From the NCBI GenBank assembly GCA_036011305.1, contig DASCNA010000104.1:1-28401 (forward strand): a stretch of DNA of 28,401 nt. Direction: 5' to 3'. A program made the position numbers and the translations under genes. This DNA comes from DASCNA01 sp036011305 (GTDB taxonomy: Bacteria; Verrucomicrobiota; Lentisphaeria; Victivallales; GWF2-38-69). The first letter of the stretch is position 1. Each line of letters opens with the position of its first letter. A model generated the notes under the pieces. It did not search any database and was not told where the DNA came from. It worked only from the letters and a program-made list of their open reading frames with translations. This document shows, piece after piece, positions 1 to 6,477 of this stretch.

Positions 1-348
1 GTCTTTATTTCAGCCAAGCTGATTCAGAAAGGGAAGATCCCACAGATCAGGATGCATCAGAGGGCTATCTTGTTCATGTGCAGACAAGAGCAATTTTTTT
101 TTATTGACTGTGATGATCCTGGAATAGGATTGGTTTGTGTGATGCCTACAGGTATGGTTGAAATATCCTCATGTATAATTGATTCTAAAATGAAAGCCGG
201 TTATCATGTTGATAAAGGTGAAGAATTAGGTTATTTCCAATTTGGCGGATCAACTCATTGTATCATTTTCCAGAAAGGCGTAATTAAAAATTTTACTCAA
301 CTGGAAGGAGATATTAAAGTAGGGCAGAAAATAGCTGAGGCATTCTAA
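1..348 (+). pseudogene. psd: Phosphatidylserine decarboxylase C-terminal part, frameshifted (5' end outside window)
   Basis: Decarboxylates phosphatidylserine to phosphatidylethanolamine in the membrane. The C-terminal hallmark is clear: a block with GYHVDKGEELGYFQFGGST. In this family (GGST-type, as in PSD proteins with an associated N-terminal domain) the enzyme cleaves itself between Gly and Ser, and the Ser becomes the pyruvoyl cofactor. The reading frame is broken. Bases 3-104 encode YLVHVQTRAIFF in one frame, which then stops at 105-107. The continuation IDCDDPGIGLVCVMP is in the frame of bases 52-348. Dropping one T from the nine-T run at 94-102 would join them as TRAIFFIDCDDPG. The apparent ATG at 52 is therefore an internal artefact, not a start. 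It could be a true pseudogene, a sequencing error in a homopolymer, or a gene rescued by slippage. The gene converges on the next one with only 3 bases between stops. Confidence 0.85.
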
Positions 349-351
349 AAT

Positions 352-1800
352 TTATAATTCTCTTTTAATATCAGTTATATCTTTGGATATTATTACCAGG
401 CAGTTTTTTCCTCTATATTTACCGTTAAACGATTTGTTTTTAAGTTCTTTTATCCGGCCATTTTGAGTTATGCATCTGAATTTTTCTGGAATTGTTTTAT
501 TCAGCATGATGAGGGATAAAAGAGTTTTTTTATCATCCGGATGAATACAACTTGAAATAAAAAATTCTATTTTCCTATTTAAAAATGCTGCCGTTTCATG
601 TCCAAAGACTTCTTTAAAAACTTCATTGGAGAAAAGAAATTTTCCACTGTCATAGTCAACGATGATTAAAGCATTTCCTGTTAACTTGAGACTCTTTTTC
701 TCTATTTCATTAAGTTCTATTTTTTTGTATTGATCTGTGATATCAAGCTGCACTGAAATTATGCACTCCTTTGACATAAAATTTGATTTTGAATGATGTG
801 TCTCCAGCCATCTAGTTTCACCATCAGGCCTAATTATTCTATATCTGATGACTTTATTCCACTTTCTATTTTTATAATAGTTTTGAACTATTTTAAAATC
901 TTCAGGATGTATATATTTTTTTCTTATAGAAATTTTACTTTTATTGGAAAATTCTTTTAATGTGTAGCCGTGAATTTCTGCAACGGCTTTGTTTACATAT
1001 AAAATATCAAAAGTATTTATTTCATAGATTATTATTCCTTCAGACATATTATTCAGGTTGATTGCAAGCTGTTCTCTTAATATTTCATTATGTTTTCTTT
1101 CTGTAATATCGTAAAAAGAACCAAGAATTCCTTCTATATTATTATTACTGTCAAAAATGGGGAGTTTGGAGGTCGTAACCCATTTACTTTTTCTTGATCC
1201 AGGCATATATCTTTCCTGTTTTAGTACAGGTATTCCGGTTATCAGGACTTCTTTGTCTTCAGATTCATTTTCTACTGCTTCTTTTATATTGAAAAAATCT
1301 TTATCCTGTTTTCCAAGAAATTGATAGTTTTTTGATAGTGAAAATGCTTTTTTAAATTTGTCATTGGCAATCACATATTTTAAGTTTTTGTCTTTTACGT
1401 AAATATAGATTTGTGCCTGTGATGCATTTAATAGACCTCTTATTATTAATGCTGCATTATTAAGCTTTAATTTTAAACGAGAAATTATTTTGTTCAAGTT
1501 TGAGAAATCATTGTGATCTGTATCTTCAGATGAAGATTCTGATAATTCCAGCCATGTAGATGCAGCCTTTGATAATTCAGTATCCGAAAGAGGCAATTCA
1601 GGTTTCAGGTCAGAAATGTTATCTACGGTAATATTTAATGCTTTTGCTATTGCTCTTATATGTTTTTCTTTAGGAATACTTTTTCCTGTTTCACATTTCC
1701 ATATAGTTGTTCTACCTATTTCTATTTCATTACAGAGTTCGTATATTGAAATTTTCTTCTGCTTTCTGTATTGGTGTATTTTGCTGTAGTCTACTTTCAT
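352..1800 (-). CDS. XRE-type HTH regulator with three PAS domains (cassette 1)
   Basis: Probable sensory transcription factor of 482 residues. Residues 1-65 form a Cro/C1-type helix-turn-helix (YRKQKKISIYELCNEIEIG, then RTTIWKCETGKSIPKEKHI). A linker follows, then three PAS folds at about 128-237, 243-360 and 365-482. The first two end in the typical DITERK or DITDQYKK PAS/PAC signature. There is no kinase, cyclase, GGDEF or sigma-54 domain, so DNA binding by the HTH is the only visible output. The PAS ligands cannot be told. The gene is divergent from a run of mini adaptor genes starting at 1994, so it probably controls them. A close paralogue (3441-5228) sits in the same position beside the second adaptor operon. 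The start is well supported because both paralogues begin MKVD. Confidence 0.88.
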   Translation of the reverse strand: MKVDYSKIHQYRKQKKISIYELCNEIEIGRTTIWKCETGKSIPKEKHIRAIAKALNITVDNISDLKPELPLSDTELSKAASTWLELSESSSEDTDHNDFSNLNKIISRLKLKLNNAALIIRGLLNASQAQIYIYVKDKNLKYVIANDKFKKAFSLSKNYQFLGKQDKDFFNIKEAVENESEDKEVLITGIPVLKQERYMPGSRKSKWVTTSKLPIFDSNNNIEGILGSFYDITERKHNEILREQLAINLNNMSEGIIIYEINTFDILYVNKAVAEIHGYTLKEFSNKSKISIRKKYIHPEDFKIVQNYYKNRKWNKVIRYRIIRPDGETRWLETHHSKSNFMSKECIISVQLDITDQYKKIELNEIEKKSLKLTGNALIIVDYDSGKFLFSNEVFKEVFGHETAAFLNRKIEFFISSCIHPDDKKTLLSLIMLNKTIPEKFRCITQNGRIKELKNKSFNGKYRGKNCLVIISKDITDIKREL

Positions 1801-1862
1801 ACCTAAGCCTTATGGGGCAATTAACTTCTATAGAATATTTTAATATATAATTTTAAAAAGTG

Positions 1863-1877
1863 AACATTATAAGTTTA
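1863..1877. promoter_or_regulatory. Candidate operator, cassette 1
   Basis: AACATTATAAGTTTA lies between the divergent XRE-PAS and adaptor genes. It matches 13 of 15 bases of AACATAATATGTTTA at 5275-5289, which has the equivalent position in cassette 2. Both are near-palindromic, with outer AAC/GTT half-sites. The distances are similar too: 62 versus 46 bases from the regulator start, and 116 versus 107 bases from the first adaptor start. It is a candidate site for the XRE-PAS proteins, inferred from position and symmetry only. Confidence 0.35.
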
Positions 1878-1884
1878 CATATAA

Positions 1885-1900
1885 AAGAAAATATTTTCTT
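1885..1900. promoter_or_regulatory. Perfect 16-bp palindrome
   Basis: AAGAAAATATTTTCTT is a perfect palindrome 7 bases from the candidate operator, in the divergent promoter region. It could be a second regulator site, but AT-rich palindromes arise easily by chance and no copy was found in cassette 2. Confidence 0.2.
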
Positions 1901-1932
1901 AATTAGATAAAATATCATAATTGGTTTTTTCA

Positions 1933-1964
1933 TTTAATATGAGAAATATATTTGTGTATTAAAG
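1933..1964 (+). promoter_or_regulatory. Promoter of the first adaptor gene (32-nt element, copy 1)
   Basis: A 32-base block that recurs at 2488-2519 with 28 of 32 bases identical, each copy just upstream of a mini adaptor gene. A possible sigma-70-like reading is TTAATA (1934-1939), a 17-base spacer and TATTAA (1957-1962). An AAAGGAG ribosome binding site and the start codon at 1994 follow. Conservation between paralogous upstream regions suggests a real promoter or regulator site, but recent gene duplication alone could also explain it. Confidence 0.45.
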
Positions 1965-1993
1965 ACTTAAAACTAATATAAAAGGAGAAAAAA

Positions 1994-2452
1994 ATGAAAA
2001 TTATTATTGTCTTACTCACATTTTTATCAGTGACAACATGTATGTATGCCAAGCCGGTTGTAGCCCAAATGGAATCAATGATTGAAGGTCAGATGGTATA
2101 TGAAGTTCCTTTAAATTCACAGGTGAAAAAGGGGCAACTTGTAGAAAAAGTAGATACTGCTCAGTATAAGGGAAAAGTGGAAAAAGATTTAGATGATATA
2201 GCATATTATAAAAAACTATATGGAGTTAATTCAAGATTATATAGAACCCGTTCTGTTTCTTTGATCACTTTATTAAAATCAAAAGAACAGATAGGAGATG
2301 CTGTGGCAAATTATAGAGAAGACCGGGCCCTTTTAGATCATTGCAAGATATATGCTCCATTTAATGGGAAAGTAACTAAAATAATTGCTTATCCAGGAAG
2401 TGGAATTGGCGATGGTAATTTAATAATGGAAATTACAAAAAATGCAGCATAA
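1994..2452 (+). CDS. Mini HlyD-like periplasmic adaptor protein, secreted type (A1)
   Basis: A 152-residue exported protein with the core of a membrane-fusion/adaptor protein and little else. Residues 1-19 are a signal peptide ending in MYA, with likely cleavage before KPVVAQ. Residues 30-54 form the first half of a lipoyl-like domain (EVPLNSQVKKGQLVEKVD). Residues 56-115 are a predicted two-helix hairpin, with the turn around RLYRTRSVS. Residues 116-148 form the second lipoyl half (IYAPFNGKVTKI, then GSGIGDGNLIMEI). The beta-barrel and membrane-proximal domains of full-length HlyD, AcrA or MacA (roughly 350-480 residues) are absent. The hairpin turn recalls the Arg-Leu-Ser tip by which such adaptors touch TolC. 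A strong ribosome binding site (AAAGGAG) supports the start. It is the first gene of a three-gene operon. The partner transporter is unknown. Confidence 0.82.
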   Translation: MKIIIVLLTFLSVTTCMYAKPVVAQMESMIEGQMVYEVPLNSQVKKGQLVEKVDTAQYKGKVEKDLDDIAYYKKLYGVNSRLYRTRSVSLITLLKSKEQIGDAVANYREDRALLDHCKIYAPFNGKVTKIIAYPGSGIGDGNLIMEITKNAA

Positions 2453-2487
2453 TTAAATTTTTATTTAGATCATAATTTGTTTATCTG

Positions 2488-2519
2488 TTTAATGTATGAA
2501 ACATATTTGTGTATTAAAG
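2488..2519 (+). promoter_or_regulatory. Promoter-like 32-nt element, copy 2
   Basis: Second copy of the element at 1933-1964, with four mismatches. It lies between adaptor genes A1 and A2. The possible -35 is TTAATG (2489-2494) and the -10 is TATTAA (2512-2517), 17 bases apart. It suggests that A2 was duplicated together with its promoter and may be transcribed on its own as well as by read-through. Confidence 0.4.
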
Positions 2520-2543
2520 GTTATATAAATAAAGAAGGGAAAA

Positions 2544-3002
2544 ATGAAAACATTTATTATTTTAATTACTTTTTTATCAACGGCAACATGTATGTATGCC
2601 AAGCCAATTATAGACCAAATGATATCAAAGGTTGAAGGTCAGATTATTTACGAAATACCTTTGCACTCTCATGTTAAAAAAGGTCAACTTGTAGAAGAAG
2701 TAAATTCAGGTAATATGAGAGAAACTGTAGATAAAGATACAATTGATATTTTATATAATAAAAAGCTGTATGATGTAGATTATAAACTTTATAATACACA
2801 TTCAATTTCTTATTTAGATATGCAAAAAACAAAAGAAGCTTTGGAAGATTCAGCGGCAACCTATTGGCAGGATAAATCACTTCTGAAGCAATGTAAAATT
2901 TACGCTCCTTTCGATGGTAAGGTAACTAAAATTGTAACTTATTCAGGATGCGATATAGGAGATGGCAATTTAATAATGGAAATACAAAAGGATTCTGCTT
3001 AA
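2544..3002 (+). CDS. Mini HlyD-like periplasmic adaptor protein, secreted type (A2)
   Basis: A 152-residue paralogue of the protein at 1994, with the same layout. It has a signal peptide (residues 1-19, ending MYA), a first lipoyl half (EIPLHSHVKKGQLVEEV), a helical hairpin (about 56-115), and a second lipoyl half (IYAPFDGKVTKI, then GDGNLIMEI). It is more diverged than A1 is from A3 at 5397. Its hairpin turn reads KLYNTHSISYLDMQ and so lacks the arginine-rich RTRSVSL of A1 and A3, which may mean a different partner at the hairpin tip. It lies 91 bases after A1, behind its own promoter-like element, and 39 bases before the small gene at 3042. Function is inferred from fold only. Confidence 0.8.
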   Translation: MKTFIILITFLSTATCMYAKPIIDQMISKVEGQIIYEIPLHSHVKKGQLVEEVNSGNMRETVDKDTIDILYNKKLYDVDYKLYNTHSISYLDMQKTKEALEDSAATYWQDKSLLKQCKIYAPFDGKVTKIVTYSGCDIGDGNLIMEIQKDSA

Positions 3003-3041
3003 TAAAATTCTTATTGAAGATTATTCGTTGGAGGTGGCAAA

Positions 3042-3197
3042 ATGAATGAGAAATTATTAAAAAATAAGAAATTTGAAGATAAAGCTCCAAATTTTATTCG
3101 AAATACAATCGATAAAATGCGCAATAGGAAAAAAAATATTAATAAGGAAACTGATATTTTTGATATAATTGATATTTTTGAAATAATGGATTTATAG
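3042..3197 (+). CDS. Conserved 51-residue small protein (S1)
   Basis: Small gene with a strong ribosome binding site (GGAGGT at 3030-3035) and start at 3042. The product has a conserved middle (KFEDKAPNFIRNTIDKMR), a lysine/arginine-rich stretch (about residues 25-35), and an acidic, isoleucine-rich tail (DIFDIIDIFEIMDL). A paralogue of the same 51-residue length closes the second cassette at 7024-7179; the shared pattern is KFEDK-x-PNFIRNTI-x-K, then RKKN, then a tail ending in MD plus one residue. There is no signal peptide or membrane segment and no cysteine. Two paralogues of equal length in equivalent places argue strongly for a real gene. I recognise no family. It may be a cytoplasmic partner, a regulator or an exported peptide of the adaptor system. 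Confidence 0.78.
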   Translation: MNEKLLKNKKFEDKAPNFIRNTIDKMRNRKKNINKETDIFDIIDIFEIMDL

Positions 3198-3270
3198 AAG
3201 TTTAGGTGACTGGCAGGAAATATAAGAATTTTATGCAGAATCTATAATTTGTTGTTACGATTGATATTTT

Positions 3271-3308
3271 AAAATGTGATTCCTTATTAATGATGAATCA
3301 CATTTTTT
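3271..3308 (+). terminator. Terminator of cassette 1 operon
   Basis: A 12-bp perfect stem, AAAATGTGATTC (3271-3282) with GAATCACATTTT (3295-3306), around a 12-base loop and followed by more T. The A-rich 5' side would let it work in both directions. The same 12-bp stem core appears at 7204-7241 after the second cassette. Confidence 0.8.
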
Positions 3309-3440
3309 ATCTTTTATTTCACGTAGTGGTAAGACCTGTTTTGCAAATATCAATTTTTTAATAGTCAAGTGTTTTATAAAGTCGAATGTTTGGCTGTTTT
3401 ACATGGACTGTCTATTAAAAGTTAAACCGACAACTCATTA

Positions 3441-5228
3441 TTACGCTGTTGCTTTAGAATTAAAAACTAAACACTCTTGTCCGGAATATCTTTGTTTAAA
3501 TAATTGACATTCAAGATTTTTGATTTTGCCGTCAGATGTAATGCAATTGATACTATTGAGGCTCGGATTATTCTGTTTAAAACTGGATAATATTTTTAAT
3601 TTACTCTCAGAGTTGATACAGTTGGAAATAAAAAAACTGATACTTTTGTTTAATAATATTGATGCTTCATACCCATAGACATCTTTTACTGCCTTGTTGG
3701 CATAAACTATTTTCCTAGTATCTGTATTGAAAATAATCAGAGCGTTTCCGGTTAAATTGATACTTTTCTCAAATATTTCTCTTAGTTCAGTTTTTTTATA
3801 GCTTTCAGTAATATCAAGCTGTACAGAAACTATGCAGTTTCTTGACATAAAGTAGGATTGTGAATGATGTGTCTCCAGCCATCTTACTTCGCCGTTTGGT
3901 CTAATAATTCTGTATCTTAAAATGTCATTCCAGTTATTTCCTTTTAAATACTCTTCAACAATATTTATATCTTCAGGATGAACATATTTTTCTCTGCGTG
4001 TTGATTTTTGCATGTTATAAAATTCATCTAAACTGTATCCATGCATTTCAGCCGAAGCTCTATTGGTATATAAGTGATCCATAGTATTTTCATCATAAAT
4101 CACAATGCCTTCAGACATATTACTGAGATTAATTTCTAGCTGTTCTCTCAGTTCTTCGTTATATTTCCTTTCTGTAATATCCAGTTGAACAGAAATAATG
4201 CAGTTATTTGACATGAATTTAGATTTAGTATGATGAGCTTCAATCCATCTTATGTCGCCATTTGGTCTAATGATTCTGTATCTAAAAATGTCATTCCATA
4301 CTTTATGTTCTAAAAATTGAGAAAGTTTTTCACGGTCATCAGGGAAAATATAATTATTAATACGGTCCGACTTATGCATTTTGGAATATTCTTCTAAAGT
4401 ATATCCATGCATTTCAGCTGACGCTTTGTTAACGTATAAATAATCCATGGTATCTTCATTATAAATCACAATACCTTCTGACATATTATTGAGATTAATT
4501 TCAAGCTGTTCTCTTAGTTCTTCATTATGTTTTCTTTCAGTAATATCAAAAAAAACAGCAATAATTCCTTCAATATTGTTTTTTGTATCAAAAATTGGAA
4601 GTTTGGATATCATTGCCCATTTTTTCTTTCTTGATCCAGGCATAAAACCTTCTCTATTTAAAATTGGTTTTCCCGATACTAATACTTTTGTGTCTTCAGC
4701 TTCATTCAGTTCCGCTTCTTTTTTACTAAAAAAATCTGTATCCTTCTTTCCTAAAAAGTTGAAATTTTTTGACAGAGAAAAAGTATTTTTAAATTTGGAA
4801 TTGGCAATTACATATTTTCGATTTTTATCTTTTATATATACTTCAGATGGTATGGCATTCATTAAACCTCTGATGATTAATGATGCATTGTCCAGTTTTA
4901 ACTTTAGTTGAGAAAGAATTTTGTTTAATTGGTCAAAATGATTGGAAGATGACGGCGAAGAGTGATCTGATAACTCAACCCATGAAGCTGCAGCATTTGA
5001 TATGTCTGTATCTGATACCGGATGTTCAGTCTGCAAGTCAGATATTTTATCAACTGGAATATCCAACATTTTTGCAATTGATCTAATATGTGTTTCTTTA
5101 GGAAAACTTTTATTTTTCTTCCACTTCCAGATAGTAGTTCTGCTGATATCAATTTCATTACAAAGCTCGTCAAGTGATATTTTTTTTTGCTTTCTGTATA
5201 ATTGTATTTTTTTTAAATCAACTTTCAT
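3441..5228 (-). CDS. XRE-type HTH regulator with four PAS domains (cassette 2)
   Basis: A 595-residue paralogue of the regulator at 352-1800. It has an N-terminal Cro/C1-type HTH (residues 1-65; LDELCNEIDISRTTIWKWKK) followed by PAS domains at about 125-232, 233-354, 355-476 and 480-595. The extra length comes from a tandem duplication of the middle PAS: HNEELREQLEINLNNMSEG at 234 recurs almost unchanged at 356. There is no enzymatic output domain. It is divergent from the second adaptor operon (first gene at 5397), matching the layout of cassette 1, so control of that operon is the likely role. Residues around RRYRIIRPNG-type strands are shared by both middle PAS copies. What is sensed is unknown. 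Confidence 0.88.
   Translation of the reverse strand: MKVDLKKIQLYRKQKKISLDELCNEIDISRTTIWKWKKNKSFPKETHIRSIAKMLDIPVDKISDLQTEHPVSDTDISNAAASWVELSDHSSPSSSNHFDQLNKILSQLKLKLDNASLIIRGLMNAIPSEVYIKDKNRKYVIANSKFKNTFSLSKNFNFLGKKDTDFFSKKEAELNEAEDTKVLVSGKPILNREGFMPGSRKKKWAMISKLPIFDTKNNIEGIIAVFFDITERKHNEELREQLEINLNNMSEGIVIYNEDTMDYLYVNKASAEMHGYTLEEYSKMHKSDRINNYIFPDDREKLSQFLEHKVWNDIFRYRIIRPNGDIRWIEAHHTKSKFMSNNCIISVQLDITERKYNEELREQLEINLSNMSEGIVIYDENTMDHLYTNRASAEMHGYSLDEFYNMQKSTRREKYVHPEDINIVEEYLKGNNWNDILRYRIIRPNGEVRWLETHHSQSYFMSRNCIVSVQLDITESYKKTELREIFEKSINLTGNALIIFNTDTRKIVYANKAVKDVYGYEASILLNKSISFFISNCINSESKLKILSSFKQNNPSLNSINCITSDGKIKNLECQLFKQRYSGQECLVFNSKATA
3801..4532 (-). repeat. Tandem duplication of a PAS-coding unit (2 x 366 bp)
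   Basis: Within the four-PAS regulator, residues 233-354 and 355-476 are tandem copies with a period of 122 residues (366 bp; units 4167-4532 and 3801-4166). Shared landmarks are EELREQLEINL, NMSEGIVIY, ASAEMHGY, RYRIIRPNG and VQLDITE. The three-PAS paralogue at 352-1800 has only one such unit, so this is an in-frame expansion or the paralogue lost a copy. Confidence 0.85.
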
Positions 5229-5274
5229 AAGAATATATTTTATTAATTATATGAACAATAACAGTTAATATTTT

Positions 5275-5289
5275 AACATAATATGTTTA
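5275..5289. promoter_or_regulatory. Candidate operator, cassette 2
   Basis: AACATAATATGTTTA contains the perfect inverted repeat AACAT-AAT-ATGTT and matches 13 of 15 bases of the site at 1863-1877. It lies in the divergent region between regulator and adaptor operon. An overlapping inverted repeat, GTTAA-TATT-TTAAC, sits at 5264-5277. It is a candidate XRE-PAS binding site, inferred from sequence only. Confidence 0.38.
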
Positions 5290-5396
5290 TAAATCTACAT
5301 TAATTATACATCAATTATACTAAAATAAAAGTGCTAATATATTGAATATCAAAAAGCTATATAAATTAACAATAAAAAGCATAGGGAGAGTAAAGT

Positions 5397-5855
5397 ATGA
5401 AAACTGTAATTGTATTATTTGTCGGGATTTTAACAGCAACTTGTCTGTACGCTAAGCCAGTTGTAGCGCAAATGGCTTCTATGATAGAAGGTCAAATTGT
5501 ATATGAAGTACCATTAAACTCACACGTTAAAAAAGGGCAGCTTGTTGAAGAAGTTGATCCGGCGCAGTATAAAGGAGCTGTTGAAAAAGATATAGCCGAT
5601 ATTGACTATTATAAAAAAGTATATGGAGCTGATTCGAAATTATATAGAACTCGCTCAGTTTCGTTAATAACTTTATTAAAATCAAAAGAACAGATAGAAG
5701 ATGCTGTGGCAAATTATAGAGAAGATCAGGCAATATTGACTCATTGTTATATATACTCTCCATTTAATGGAAAAGTAACAAAAGTGATAACATATGCCGG
5801 CAGTGGTATTGGTGATGGAAGTTTGATAATGGAAATAACAAAAATAAATTCATGA
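5397..5855 (+). CDS. Mini HlyD-like periplasmic adaptor protein, secreted type (A3)
   Basis: A 152-residue close paralogue of A1 (1994-2452). It has a signal peptide (residues 1-19, ending LYA), a first lipoyl half (YEVPLNSHVKKGQLVEEVD), a helical hairpin (about 56-115) with the same RLYRTRSVS-like turn (KLYRTRSVSLITLLKSKEQ), and a second lipoyl half (IYSPFNGKVTKV, then GSGIGDGSLIMEI). The full-length adaptor beta-barrel is absent. A GGGAGAG ribosome binding site precedes the start. A 56-base stretch of the second hairpin helix is almost identical in DNA to A1 (5670-5725 versus 2267-2322). It is the first gene of the four-gene second operon and divergent from the four-PAS regulator. Confidence 0.82.
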   Translation: MKTVIVLFVGILTATCLYAKPVVAQMASMIEGQIVYEVPLNSHVKKGQLVEEVDPAQYKGAVEKDIADIDYYKKVYGADSKLYRTRSVSLITLLKSKEQIEDAVANYREDQAILTHCYIYSPFNGKVTKVITYAGSGIGDGSLIMEITKINS

Positions 5856-5932
5856 AATGAACTAATATAACAGGACAAGATACTAGTAATATAATAAAAT
5901 TGCTCAGTTTGTGGAGGTGTAATAATAGTGTT

Positions 5933-6424
5933 ATGAAAATAATGATTGCAGCGATATTTATTCTGCTGATAATAATATGTTCTATATTAATTAAAAATAG
6001 TTTTACTACTGTTTCTTTACAAAAACAGCAAGTTAAAAGCCTGATTGAAAGTCCAATGAAAAGCTATGTAGTTTATAATGTTTCTTATGGCAGTAGAGTT
6101 CATAAAGGGCAGCTTGTTGCTGTAGTAGATCCTACTGTATGTCGCAAGCATGTAAAACAGGATTTAATAAATCTAAAATATGAAAAAGAACAATATAAAA
6201 GATATAAATTTCTTTCAAGAGTAAATGCTTCAGCAATTGAATTATTTGAAAAGGTTGAAAAAGCTTACGGAGATTCTGTTACAAAACTACATATTGACCA
6301 GGCGGTTCTAAGACACTGTTACCAATATGCTCCATTTAATGGAAAAGTTACAGAAATAGTTACATCTTCAGGATCAGGGGTTAAAAATGGCGGTGTTATA
6401 TTGGGAATAGTAAAAATATGTTAA
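5933..6424 (+). CDS. Mini HlyD-like adaptor protein, membrane-anchored type (B1)
   Basis: 163 residues from the ATG at 5933. A longer reading from TTG at 5900 would put the GGAGG at 5913-5917 inside the gene, so 5933 is preferred, although the spacing (15 bases) is long. Residues 3-22 are an uncleaved hydrophobic anchor. The first lipoyl half follows (about 36-66; RVHKGQLVAVVDPTV), then a hairpin (about 70-127) with the turn YKRYKFLSRVNASAIELF, and the second lipoyl half (QYAPFNGKVTEI, GSGVKNGGVI). The R-L-S order at the turn resembles the TolC-contacting tip motif of AcrA/MacA/HlyD adaptors. The anchor, instead of a cleavable signal, sets it and B2 apart from A1-A3. Unlike B2, it has cysteines at 129 and 163. 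Confidence 0.8.
   Translation: MKIMIAAIFILLIIICSILIKNSFTTVSLQKQQVKSLIESPMKSYVVYNVSYGSRVHKGQLVAVVDPTVCRKHVKQDLINLKYEKEQYKRYKFLSRVNASAIELFEKVEKAYGDSVTKLHIDQAVLRHCYQYAPFNGKVTEIVTSSGSGVKNGGVILGIVKIC
6152..6229 (+). repeat. 78-bp direct repeat in adaptor hairpin, copy in B1
   Basis: Matches 6709-6786 at 77 of 78 bases. It encodes the first hairpin helix and the turn (from VKQDLINLKYEKEQ to FLSRVNA). Flanking parts of the two genes differ much more, including at synonymous sites. Confidence 0.85.
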
Positions 6425-6477
6425 TGTTTTTAAAAAATGGGAAATAATAATTTATTATAATAAAAGGGGGAATATAG

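Noticed and set aside
352..1800. Reading the XRE-PAS genes as histidine kinases
   Set aside because: No HisKA H-box, HATPase N/G boxes or receiver domain in either protein; the only output domain is the N-terminal HTH.
2016..2204. Minus-strand open frame opposite adaptor A1 (and equivalents at 2674-2880 and 5527-5763)
   Set aside because: Antisense shadows: they recur only because the plus-strand genes are paralogous, have no ribosome binding sites, and show biased Leu/Tyr composition.
1994..2452. Lipoprotein reading of the A-type adaptors (Cys at residue 16)
   Set aside because: The residues before the Cys (VTT or similar) do not fit a lipobox, and a normal signal-peptidase site (MYA or LYA) follows.
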